Source: Atrichornis clamosus (Eukaryota > Chordata > Aves > Passeriformes > Menuridae). Taken from it: a stretch of 64,000 bases of DNA. The stretch is from positions 20,106 through 84,105 of the forward strand of contig WBMZ01011595.1 in NCBI GenBank assembly GCA_013400975.1, given 5' to 3'. A model generated the notes under the pieces. That model was given only the letters and a program-made list of their open reading frames with translations. It was not told the DNA's origin and searched no databases. Positions 26,291 through 37,820 of the stretch are shown here, one piece after another; within the stretch, counting starts at the first letter, position 1, and each line of letters begins with the position of its first letter. The translations under genes were made by a program, and so were the position numbers.

Positions 26291-26414
26291 CAGAGTGTAC
26301 AGCCAGCCACTGCCCAGCTGACGCTGCAGCCATTCCTGGGCTCTGTGGTCCCTCTTCACCTGGATGCCCCGCTCACCCCGGTCCCGGCGGGGAGCTGAGC
26401 GTGTCTCAGCCATC

Positions 26415-29400
26415 TCAGGTGGTTTTCAGCTTGAGCACCTTGGAAAGCGGCTCCTTGGCACTGGAGTAGAGCAGGTAGGAGCCCTCAGCGGTGTGAAACG
26501 CCTCCCAGTCTCTACAGCCGACGGTGGGGAGGTTGTGGGCTGCCACAAAGCCTTCGTAGCCTTGCCACCTGCACGGGGAGGGCAGTTAGCTCCCAGGGTG
26601 AGAGCTGGGCACCTGGGAGGGGCAGGGAAGCCGAGCCACGAGGCTGGCATCTTCCACCTCCCTGCTGTGTTTCAGGGGGGGATGTCCCTCACTGGGGATT
26701 CCCATTCCTGCCTGAAAACAGGGAGCAGTCCTGTCCATCCTCCCTGGGCAGAGGTACCAGGTTGTGCCCGTGCTGGGTCGTTCCTGCTGGGAACAACCCC
26801 CAAGCCCCCCACCCTGCCCTCTGCAGTACCTGTAGATAATACTGTTAACAGAGAAGGTGACGCCATCGAAGGAGTTTGCTACCACCAGAAAAGAGTCGTC
26901 TCCCACCGAGAAGAACTCCCAGTCCAGGGCACTGGGGATGAAATAAGCAGAGGGTAGGTGAGGAGACCCCTGTGTGGCCAGTTGAAGGAGAGGCTGTGTG
27001 TTCATGGGGCTGAGCCCACCCCACCCCAATCTCTGACACCCTGATGACACACAGAAAATCCTGCTCTTCCCCTGGGTGTTCCTGAAAGAAATCCACCCTC
27101 GTTCCCAAATCCAGGGCCTTCTCCCAGCTCCCACTGGGATTTTGTGCCAAAGAGCCATCACTCATCACCCTCCCCATCAGTCTCAGTCCCTGCAGGGTGA
27201 AAGCCTGCAGGAACCCTCCAGAAGACAAGCGAGTATAGTTTCAAACTAAAAGAGGAGAGGCCCTGGCAGAGATTGCCCAGAGAAGTTGTGGCTGCCACCC
27301 CTGGAAGTGTCCAAGGCCAGGTTGCATGGGGCTTGAAGCAACCTGGGATAGTGGAAGGTGTCCCTGCCCGTGGCAAAGGGTGGAATGAGATGAGCTTTAA
27401 GTTCCCTTCCAACCCAAACCAGTCTGGGATTCTCTGAGACCTCTGGGTTGCTCAGAGAAGGATGTGGACTGATGAGCACCCTGGATCCTTGCATAGGTAC
27501 CTGTAGGTGAGAAGGTCCTGGAATTTAACAAACATCTGGGCAGTGATGTTCAGCTCATAGATGGAAGAGTTGATGGCATAGAAGTTGGAGGGAGCTGGCA
27601 TTCCGCTGTCATAGCTGTGGCTGTTTGCAACAGCCAGGAAGACTCTGTCCCCAATATGAAAAACCTCCCAGTCGGCAGCACCAAATGTCTGTGGGGAAGG
27701 AGGCCATGAGAAGCTGGATGTGGCTGCCTTGTCCAAACCCAGAGTGGGGACTGAGGAGCAGCAGCCAAACCTTACCAGGATAGACTGGAAGAGCTGGAAA
27801 GAGCCACTGAGCCAGATGTAGATGTGTGAGTAGATCTTAGTGGATGTGCCGTTGAATGTGTTAGCTACAGCCAGGAAGGAGTACGGTCCGATGGTGAAAA
27901 ATTCCCAGTCGTAGGCTCCAGAGGTAGGAATGGTCTGGTTAGTTTCAAACAGCCCTGTCCTGGGGTTCCACCTGTATATCACACTGTCTATATTGTGGTT
28001 GTTCCCTGGGGGAGACAGGTGGATAGGTGTGCACCATGAGGGAAAGGAATACCTGGCTTGTGTAAGAAACAAGACCCAGAAACAGCTTCAGCTACATGAG
28101 TATTTGCCAGCAGGTCATGAGGCTGTTTGCAAGTGACCTATTGCTCCCCAAGAAGTAGCCAAAGAGATTCTACAGTCTCCATCCCTACCTAAAGACCCCC
28201 TCTGTACCTAGTGCCTTCATCCCCACCTAGAGCCTCCATCCCTACATAGAGCCTCCGTCCCATGGAATACACCAGCAGCTTGTCCTGAGCACACCGTGGC
28301 AGCTTTGGGGCAGCCCTGGCAGAGGAGGGACAGGCAGGTGCTGTGTCCTCACACAAGCAGCAGTCCAGAGGCACCTTGCCAGTGTCCCAGGGTGGCCAGG
28401 CTCTGCCAGCTGTCCCACAGGGTGGCCCTGTGTAGTGGAGCCAGTCCCAGCTGTCCCCCTAAGTTCCTGACACCACGGGCTTTCCCGCCAGCACTAAAGC
28501 ATGTGCTCCATCCAGCTCCTGGGCTCTGCTCCAGCATCTCAGCCTCATGCCTGTGTGGGACCCAGCTGGCTTTAAATCCTCATTGCAACAGAAGGGACTT
28601 GGGTAAAGAAAGGCTGAGGGAAGAAAAGGTTGTGTGGGAATGGCCACACGGATAAGTGGCAGCTCCTCAGGGACTGACCCTCCACCCTCCTGAAAGGGAA
28701 ACCTCCCCTGTTTGGCTTGGCCATGATGACCTTAACCCCTAGGTGTGATGTGCGTGGCTGCCAAAGGGGCCACACTGCCACAAGGGTGGCTCTCATCCAA
28801 ACTGGCCCTGGTGGGGTTCAACAGGGGACACAGGGCATTTCCAGCCCAGATCACAGGTGCCCAAGCAATCTGCTGCCAGCTCTGAGCTTGATGCCCCCCA
28901 GGCTAGCCCGGATGGCAGGGAAGGAGCCCACTGGCCCATCATCTGAGCCCAGCTGGGAGCATCCTGGAGAGCCAGGGCTGTGCTATCAACCTATTCACAC
29001 CGTGTACCCAGGGGTGCATGTCCCAGCCCAACTCATGGCCTGGGAGGGGAATGAGACTGGATCATGACTGCAGGGTACCCAGGGAGGGAGGGAGGGATGG
29101 CGGCAGGCTCTCACTCAGCTTCCCTTGGCGTCCTGTGTGCCCTCAAGGCCAAGGCTCAACCTGGGGTGCTACCAGGCTATGTAACATTGGGGGTAAAAAT
29201 GAAAAGAAGCACAGAGTTTCAGCACAGACACTGTCCCCTCTCCTGTCCTTGTACCCTGCAGTCAGAAACCCCGAGGATGGCTGTGTCAGCCACTTCCCCA
29301 AATGCTTTTCTCTCCTCTGCAAGGCTTCAGGCTTCCTGGGGATGCTTGCAGCTGTGCACACCTCCCTGGCTTTGCCCTGCACTCCGTTCCAGCAGAGGAA

Positions 29401-32400
29401 CACACGGAGCTTTGGGGTTTCCACAGCAACTGGCAGATGCTCTGAGCAGGGCACCTGTGCCAGGGCACCTGCCATGGTCCCAGATACCACCCCAGGGCCT
29501 GTGGGGAATACTGAGGGCTGGGTACCTTCTCTGTGGTTGACCACGGCGAGGAAGGCTTCTCCCTCAATGACAAAGGCCTCCCAGTCCCTGGCACTGTGCG
29601 TGGTGATCCGCTGGTACGTGATGAATTTTGCTTTCCTGCGGCTCCACTTGTATATTACAGAGAACTCCTGACCCCTCCCATTCTGCTCAAAATTCGCCAC
29701 TGCCAGGAAGATCTGAAAAAGGACAATCCAGGACAGCTTGGTTTTCTCCTCTCAAAACAGCACGGACAAGAACGGGGAGGTGGGATGGAGGGCCAGGGAT
29801 GGAGATGGCTGGTGTGGGGCGAGACAGTCCTACTGGGGTCCCTGAGCAGTTTCCAAACAGCACAAAGTGGGGACAGGGACCCAGCGGCCTGTGGGGGTCT
29901 TTGTGCCTGGCAGGGACACAACCTGCAGCCAACAGCCTCTTAGAGGTAGGGAGGGAGAGCTGAGCTGTGTCTGCTCACGTCCCTCCAGCCCCAGAAATGG
30001 ACAGCAGGAACATGAAATGTGCTGGGGAAGGAGCAGGGTCTGACTGCTAAACCTTCCTGTAAGGAAAGGTGGTTCAGAACAAAAATCACAGATATGATAA
30101 AGATAACAATGACAATTATAACAATTCCCTGAGACAAAACATTTTTCAGACCAAGACACCCCTGTGCAGGTGTCAGGGACAACAGAGATGGCCAAGTGCA
30201 AGGCAGGGAGCACATCCAAGCTCTGTCATGCTGGCTCTGCCACTCCAGTGTCCTTCAGGTGGAGCGGCAGAGGTTATGTCTCAGTTTGGGTCACAAAGAG
30301 GCCTAGGCCCACAGCCCACAAGGAGGAGAGAGTCAGTGGGGGGGTTTCCTGCCTCCTGGCCTGTACAGCACCCTGCCAGCCCTATCCCAGGGCTTTGTTC
30401 AGACAAGGAGCAGCCACCCCCAAGGACAGGGGTGTGCTGGACCCCCCTGCCCCCAGAGAAGGTGCATCCCCAACTCTGCTCTCTTTGCAAGCCCCATTTC
30501 AGGGAGCCCCTTTGGGGCATCTCCAGAAACAATTTCAGTGGGAGAGAAGCACCTGGATCCAGCCCCACAACACAGGAGTCTGAAGTCCTTTGGTCTGACA
30601 GGGACCACCAGGAGCCCCCATGCTGGCAGAGGAGCAGCAGGTCCCAGTGAAGTAACAAGGTACTGACACCCACAGAGGTGCATCCCCCCTGCCCCATGTA
30701 CAAGGAACTGGGCTGCTGGAGACACCAGTACTGAAGGTGCTGCTGGTGCAACACCTCTTTGGCCACCATCTCCATGAAGAAAAGTGCCAGTGTGACTCCT
30801 CAGTGTTCCCATCTCCTGCCTGTGAGGGCGCAGCTGGAGTGATGGAGAGCAGTGTTGAGAATGCCAGGCACATTCCCAGCCCAAAGTCAGCACTGCAACA
30901 CAGCTGCACTTCCAGGGCTTGACCAGGTTTTCTGCAGAACCCCACCATCAGGGACATTCCCCACCATCATGTTCCCTATCAGGAATGGTGGCTACCATCA
31001 CGTTCCCCTCCCACCAACAGGAGACACGTCCTGTTTGTATCCAACCGGCAGGGCTGTTGGTGTCACCAAGGCTGGAGGCAGGAATTTCGCCCATCCCTTT
31101 GTTCCTTAGAGCACAGGGCTGGCAATGGGGGAGCCCTGCAGCCACCCTGGTGACAAAGCCAGAATGGGTCATGACAAAGGGGGAGTAATCCCAGCTTCCC
31201 GGGGAGCCCCGCTCTCAGCAAATGGCTTTCTTGGGGCTCCTCGAAGGTAATAAGTAGCTTCCCAGGGGGAGGAACCAGGCAAATACTCTACTCAGATTGC
31301 CTGGGGAGGAGAGGTGGCTCCAAAGTCCTGCAATGATTTAAAAGCAAGAGAGTTTAAAAATGTAGCCAGTTGGACTCAGTGGGTGTGGGGAGGGAACTGC
31401 AGGCTCTGATGGCTCTTTAAGACCACAGGTATATCTCTGAGATGCAGTTACTTACTCTGCCAGGTGCTGGAAATGGCTTGGGTGAATGTAGCTGTGTCTC
31501 AGCAAAATGATTAAACACAGCAGGCAGCCCACAGATGAGCCAGCAGTCCCTGGAGGGCCCCGGATCACGAGCATCAGCATGACCCCATCAAAGACAGGAG
31601 GCAGAGAGATTCACCCCCGAGACATGCCCCAGACTCCGAGCATCAGAGAAGCCAGTGTTGGGCAACTGCAGTTTAATGAACTGAAACATGGAGGCACCTT
31701 TCCATCAGACTCACCTTCTTTCCAATGGTGAAATACTTCCAGGACTGAGCCTGGTGGGTGGGGATGTTCTGGTAGGGCACAAACTTCCCGTCGGTCCACC
31801 TGTAGATGGCCGATCCCGGGGGGCTGATCCGGTTGGCCGTGGCTGCGAACAGTCCCACCTTCGGGATGGTGAAGACCTCAATGCCCATCGTCTCCGAGTT
31901 GGTCACCAGGTTCTGGTACTCCTCCACATAGTCCAGCCTGTGTTTGACTGGGAGCACACCAAAAAGAGGGGTGAGGTTAAAAGCAGATGATTTTGGCTGG
32001 AGAGGGGCCCTGTGAGGGCCAGCTCAGGGGCACTTGCTGCTGTGAGGAGCTTTATGAGGGAAATGAAGGTCCTGGTGTCACTAGGGGTGAAGGGCCAAAC
32101 CAAGGGGGTGGTAAAAGGCCAGACTCCATCTCGATGGGCAGCACATCCAGCCCCATGCATCCCTGCCTGTTCTCCAGCTGAGGGCAGGGCTGTCTCCTTT
32201 GGGAGCAGGAAGGAACCCCATGCCACGGACTTTGATTGCTTTCATATAGTAATCCTCAAGAGAACAAGGAGATGACAGGAGGAGAGGTTAGAGAAGACTA
32301 AGACAGAATTAATGCCGGAAATTGGAGCAGAATCATCCAGATGGATGGGCACTGGAAGGGACAAACGACAGGAGAAGGCCCAGTGTTGGTAGCATCAAGG

Positions 32401-35400
32401 GGCACAGGTCAGTAAGATCCCAGCATGAGGTCTTCTTGGGGAAAGAAGGACACAGTGCCAATCCTGATGACTTCCAGAGGTAGGGAAGGATAGGGCATCC
32501 CCACTGCTAGCTCCTGTGGGGAGCAAATGGCTCATCCAAACCCACCCAGGGAGTATCAGCAGAAGAAAAATGCTGGGAAAAGAGGGAAGGGAAGGATGGT
32601 TCAGTTGGGTTCTCTCTGCTCCCCCTTGTCCATCCCACAAGTGCTTTGGCACCAGGAGCACCAGCACCTTTGGGAACCCATGGAAGGGAGCACCCCAGCA
32701 CCCTGAGAATGGCTCTCCATGGGGTAAGCTGTCCTGCTCAGACAGGTCAGGAGCTCATCCTGCCCAGAAAAGCCCTAGGAGGGACAGATAACATGGAGAA
32801 AGTGGATGGACCACGGAGGCATTTGAATCCAGACATGCTCTGGATGTGTTGTTGTGGGCACCGAGAGCAAAGCAATGCCTGGCCAAGCAGGGAAGAGACA
32901 GCGGGACACCCAAGCCCCTCACTCTGCCGCTGATCACCATCCCAAAGTGGTCGCAGGGGCAAATCTCAGCTCCTGCTCTGCTGCCAATCTTCCTCCCTCC
33001 CTGAGAGCTCCATTACCTCCCCTCTGGTACCTTCCAGCATGGAGACCCAGGCGCTGCCGTTGCAGAGGTACAGCCCTCGTCGGGAGGCGTTGAACCAGAA
33101 CTGCGCCTTCTCCTGCTTGGTGCAGCGTGGACGGGCCCCCAGGGTCACCTTCGTGTCAGTCTCTGGGCACAGAGAGGAGTGAGGCGGGAGCCTCTTCGTG
33201 CACACAGTGGAGGAGCAGAGAGCCAGGAGGGTTGCATGTCCTGGTCTCACTCTGATGATGGGCACTGGGGAATGGGGGAAGCGGAATCCCAGCACCAATC
33301 TGGGAAGCCACAGACTGGGAAAACCCTGTGTGGGGCCACTGACACGAGTTCAGCACTGCCGAGGGACCCAGGCAGGGGCACCCTGTCTCTCCATGGGGAT
33401 TTTGGACAGGGATCCCACACACTGAGAAGCAGAGAGGCTGGGAACACCCTCTTCCCCTCTGCTCCCACTTTGTTCCCAGCCCCACGCGAAGAGCCCTCCT
33501 CACAGAGGTGGAAGCGGCCGGCAGAGCCCGCCCTGCAGGGGCACTGACCGTAGGGGTATTTGAGCACCTCGTTGCTCACTGCCTTCGCAGGGACGTCCTG
33601 GAGGGCGGTGGGGACAGAGAGCGTTGCTACTTTGAAGTTCACGGCGCGGCATATCCGAGGGGTGGCATCGGCTCCTGGCAGCAGGACAAGCTGTCTCAGC
33701 AAGCCCTGGGAAAGTGGGAGCAGAGGGATGGAGAGCAAGACCAGCAAGACCACAGTATGGGAACTGCAGGTGATTCATGCCTTGGATTTCTTGCCCAACT
33801 CCTGCTCATTGCCCTCACTCCTGGCATGCGGAAGTCTCCATGGGATTCATGCACATTAATCAGATCCCAGGTGTCCAGCTGGGGCTATCTAACAACTGGT
33901 GTGGGGGAGCATTGGCACGGGGCTCAGAGCTGCAGCTGCCTTTCACTGCCTCCACATGGGAAGGACCCACAGCCACCTCTGCTTCCTGTGCCATGGCCCA
34001 AGCCCTGCCATCGCCGGGGACTGAGAGGGGGCTGTGGGTCACCCCGTGGCCAGGCACGAGCACCCCGGGCACCCCGGGGTACCCCCGGGCACCTCACACC
34101 ATGGGGCACCTACCGTGAACACGCCTTTCCTCCTCCGCCTGTTGCCCAGGTAGAAGCTGGCTCTCCTCACCGACAGCGAGGCTGGGAAGGGCGTCTCCAC
34201 CACCCTGGGGACGGGCAGACAAGAGGTAGGGGACGATTTCATGGCATCTACTGGTGGCCGAAGCAGATGCTGGTGGAAGACTATCACCCTGCCCACCCTG
34301 CTGAGCCCCCGCCGCTGCCCTCAACCTACACATCCTTGGGGATGCTGCAGTCCACTGTCAGGGAGAAGGACTGGCCGGAGACAGCCAGGATGAGCGTGTG
34401 CCACTGGTTGTCGGAGAGGGAGACGTTGGGGAAGGTGACGCGGGTCTGCCAGCCGCCGGCGCGCTCCTGGCTCCAGAAGAGGAAGTGGAGCCTGTCGGGG
34501 GCGTAGCGCAGCCCCACCAGCACGCTGGGGCTCTCCTCCACCATCAGCGTGAAGATGTACTCGTTCCTCTGCGGGAGGGCACGGGCTCACACCTGCGGGG
34601 CCGGGCCGTGCCCGCGCCGTGCCCGGCCGGCGCCGCTTACCTTGGCGGGGACGCTGAGCACCCTCAGCGTGACGATGATGGAGAACTCCTCGGGGAAGCG
34701 GTCGCAGTGGATGAAGAGCCGGGAGGCGGGGAAGCCCAGGGCGCGGGGCCGCGAAGCGGCGAGCTGGAAACCGCGCACCCCCTGCGCCTGGAACACCCGC
34801 ATGCCGCGGGCCAGGCCCCCGGCCGGGAGCACCTCCGAGAGGATGTCCAGCGGGCGCAGGTCTGTGCCAAGAGACAGTGGAGCACGTCACGACGGCGGAA
34901 GCCATCCCACCCTGTTCCGCTGTGGGATGCAGTAAGCACAGCGCTGGCTGAGGTGCTCCGCAGCAGCAGGATGGCCTGACATGCCCCAGTAGCCTGCTGG
35001 CCCTTGCCTGGGGTCTGCCCGGAGCCCCTGCTTCAGGACCAGAGGGAAGGTTTGCCATCCAGACACTAAGGCTGGCACCTCCATCCCCACAGCAGGAACA
35101 CCAAGTGTATCCCAGTGATGCAGCTCTGAATGCTGACATGGAGCCAGGACCTGCCAGCCAGGCAGCTCCAGGCTGCCACCAGCTTCCTCAGGATCCACTG
35201 GCATCAGCAACTGCAGCCAGAGCCAGGGGAGCAGGCAGGGATCGGTACCACAGATTTGCTCGCAGGGCAGCCACCCGTCCCCATCTCTGTCCCCAGAGCA
35301 GTGGGGACAGCTTTACCCCTCCAGTCCTGGTTCAGGCTCTCCAACCAGCCCTAATTGCACACAGGCACACACACTCACCCAGCAGGCACCAAAACCACTC

Positions 35401-37384
35401 ATTATAAATAATTATCCTCTCCCCAGAGAAGAAAACACCGTGCCCAGCCCCAGGGCATCACCTTGGTGAGAACACACAGGGCACCAGCACCACAAAGTGT
35501 CACCCCACCGAGCAGTGCCAGGTCTGACATCTCAGCACAGGAAGGGCTGTACCAGCTGTGGGGACTTCTCCAACCTTCCCGGCCTTGGACCCTCCTGGTT
35601 TTGTTTTTTAATGCTTCCCTGGCAGAGAAGGGAGATGATGCCCAAGAGAAGCACTTGGCTACACTAAAACAACCCTGATTCCATCCCAACCCTGCTGAGA
35701 CACAGCTTTTAGCTCCAATTTGTACTAATAAATCCGGGCTGCTGGGGCACAGCGGGAGAGCTGGGAGGGAGGGAGCTGGAAGCAAGGCTGGGCCGTGTGT
35801 CTGAATCCAAACCAGCTGGAGAAGGGAAGCACTTCCTCCAGACATCCCTGGCCAGCGCAGTTCCAGATGGGCAGAGCAAAGAGGAATCTGCTCATGTGGC
35901 TCCATCCATCCCCAAGTGGGGAGATTGGTGAGGTCCTTCCCACCCTGCAAGCTCTGTGTGCCCCCTGCCCACCCCACCAATGGTTTAAGCTGTTCCTAAA
36001 GCTAGTGGGGGAGTTTTAACTGGAACAGCTGATTTCAGAAATGCACCACTCAGGGAACGGTCAGTTCCTGTTTTTCCCAGCAAAATGTACAAGCTGAACT
36101 CAGGCTTGGATTTGCAGAGGGGTTTAGGAGCCCCCAATTGCCCCTGGGTTGGTGGGGATGAGCCAGGGGACAGCTCAGCTGGGACTGGAGATTGTGTGCC
36201 TGGAAGGGGCCAAGTCCTAAAACCAAACCCAAATCCCTAAATCCAAAGATGTGCATCCCAGTCTGCCTCTCACATCCATCACAGCTAAGGCTGGGAGAGC
36301 AGCTGGGGTGCTCCAGCCCAATTTGGGCAGCACAAGTGGTGTCGGGAAGCCTCGCACTGGAGTCCCAGGATAATGCTGGGGCCTCAACATCCCCAGGATC
36401 CCTCCAGCCAAGGGTGCTTGGGGGCAGTGGGGACATTCCCAGAGAGACCAGAGCACCTCAGGGAGGAGGCAGTGGGCAGAAACTCTCCGATCTCACCCTG
36501 TTCTTCTTCTCACATTATCTGGGCTGTAATAAAATGCAAATAACAGTTGCCATCAAACTGGGACAAGCCCCAAGCACACAGAGCCTGGGCCCAAGCAGCT
36601 GCAAAAGCTGAGCTCAGGCTTCACTGCCCACACAGCACGGGGATGGGGATGGGATGGCAGAGCCAGGGCACGGGGATACTCTTCAGTTCAGGCTCCTCTC
36701 GGAAATGCCATTGGAGCTGCCAGCTCCACGGCTGGGGACGGTGGGACTGAAACTTTTGCTGCCGGGAGGGCGGAGGTCGTGCCTGTCAGAGCACAGAAAA
36801 TCCGGGGCGGGAGGGACTTTCCAGCGGGACTTCACGGCTCTCCTCTCCTTCTTCCAGCCCTTCCACTCCCCTCTTGCCTCCAGCAGAGCCTGGGACAGCG
36901 CTTGTGCCGCGGGGACAGGGGCACACAGCTCTCCCCACAGTTCCGGGAGGGCTCGTTGCTCCCCGGTTGCCACTGTGGCGGCTGCAGGCACGGGAACGAC
37001 CCCACCACCTCGGTCCGTGGGTGCTGGCAGGGTGGTGGCAGCTGCAGCACCTGAGGCTTCGCTGTCCCTCGGTCCGCTGGCACCTGGGCACCGAAGCACT
37101 GGGGCTCGGCTGCCAACGAGAGGCTGACCCATGCGGGGCGTGCCCCCCAAAACAGAGCACACCTTCTGGGGTCTGCCCTGGCGGCATGGGGAGCATCCCA
37201 TCCATGGGAGCACACTAGTCCCAGCACGTTTCCCAGCAGGGTTAACACCTGGGACCCCCCCGGAGCAGCCCACCCGCCCTCCGCTCCTACCTGTGCAGTG
37301 CTGCCACGTCCTGCCCCCTCGGATGAAGCCCCCGCCGCTGGCCCAGCGGAGGAGGATGACCCAGAGCAGCAGCCGAGCCGACAT
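26415..37384 (-). CDS. TSPEAR: TSPEAR, laminin-G-like domain and EAR-repeat secreted protein (12 coding exons)
   Basis: TSPEAR is a secreted protein; in mammals it is linked to hair-follicle and tooth development and debated for hearing. Coding exons, 5' to 3' on the minus strand: 37384-37291, 34861-34641, 34568-34330, 34204-34114, 33705-33549, 33162-33031, 31947-31715, 29712-29526, 28005-27776, 27688-27501, 26931-26830, 26568-26415. All phases agree and the total is 675 residues (human 669). Order: signal peptide [19 protein letters not shown], laminin-G/thrombospondin-N-like domain (about 40-215), linker, then seven EAR (beta-propeller type) repeats from about 315 to the end, each with a DWE.F..G..FL.VAN-like core ([53 protein letters not shown]). 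The ATG at 37384 is chosen for its signal peptide; an in-frame ATG at 37435 would bury it. No stop or frameshift was found. Confidence 0.96.
27258..27442 (+). mobile_element. CR1 LINE 3' fragment
   Basis: GGCCCTGGCAGAGATTGCCC, CCCTGGAAGTGTCCAAGGCC and a tail ending TCTGGGATTCTCTGAGAC. It sits in a TSPEAR intron in the opposite orientation to the gene. Confidence 0.9.
28176..28262. repeat. Degenerate tandem repeat, CCTCCATCCCTACCTAGAG-like unit
   Basis: Three to four imperfect copies of CTCCATCCCTACCTA(G/A)AG of unequal spacing in the TSPEAR intron before the exon at 28005-27776. No function is apparent. Confidence 0.6.
34862..37290 (-). other. TSPEAR: TSPEAR intron 1, no nested genes seen
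   Basis: About 2.4 kb between coding exons 1 and 2. No cysteine-rich keratin-associated-protein frame is present on either strand; in human the KRTAP10/KRTAP12 genes lie in this gene's introns. Open frames here are short or off-frame shadows. Confidence 0.7.
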
Positions 37385-37760
37385 CGGGGGCCTGGCCTTA
37401 GGGGGTCCATCCACAGGGACCCCCCTGCTGTCCACTCCTCCCTGCCCCGACAGGCGCTGCTCGGCTCAGCTCCCCGGGGGCTCTCGCATGCTCTGCAGGG
37501 GGAACCCCCGGAGACCCCAACACCGATGCGTTCTCCCCGGGGTCACCCCAGGCTGTTACACCCCGGCTCTCCGCCGATGCTTTGCGTAGGCATCGCCCCT
37601 GTGGGCACGGCCGGAGCGGCGGGCGGGGGCTGGCGGGGGTCCCCTGGGGCGGCCGCCGAGGCAGTGCCGGCTGCAGCCTGCGCACAGACATTTAAATGAG
37701 AGGTCGGCGGTGGGAGAGGAGGAGTCCCGGCTCCTCCGAGAGCTTTTATCTTTTGCCCAA
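37385..37760 (-). promoter_or_regulatory. TSPEAR: Likely TSPEAR 5' UTR and promoter region
   Basis: GC-rich sequence directly upstream of the TSPEAR start codon. On the minus strand an AGATAAAAGCTC stretch around 37738-37750 resembles a TATA-like element about 360 bases before the ATG. No transcription start can be fixed, so this is assigned by position. Confidence 0.4.
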
Positions 37761-37788
37761 CCCTCTGGAAGGCGGCTTTGGGGAGGGA

Positions 37789-37820
37789 TTTTTTAATTGT
37801 TTTTTTTTTTTTTTTGCTTT
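37789..37820. repeat. Poly(T) tract
   Basis: A long T run with one AA interruption (TTTTTTAATTGTTTTT...), followed by T-rich DNA. On the minus strand it is a poly(A) stretch. I see no retrogene body attached to it. Confidence 0.85.

Noticed and set aside
33508..34506. Plus-strand open frame of 332 codons
   Set aside because: It lies antisense to TSPEAR coding exons 3, 4 and 5 and the introns between them. It has no recognisable domain and is explained by the GC-rich complement of real coding sequence.
34321..35139. Minus-strand open frame of 272 codons
   Set aside because: It overlaps TSPEAR exons 2 and 3 in a different frame from the verified reading frame. It is arginine/proline/alanine-rich and crosses intact splice sites.
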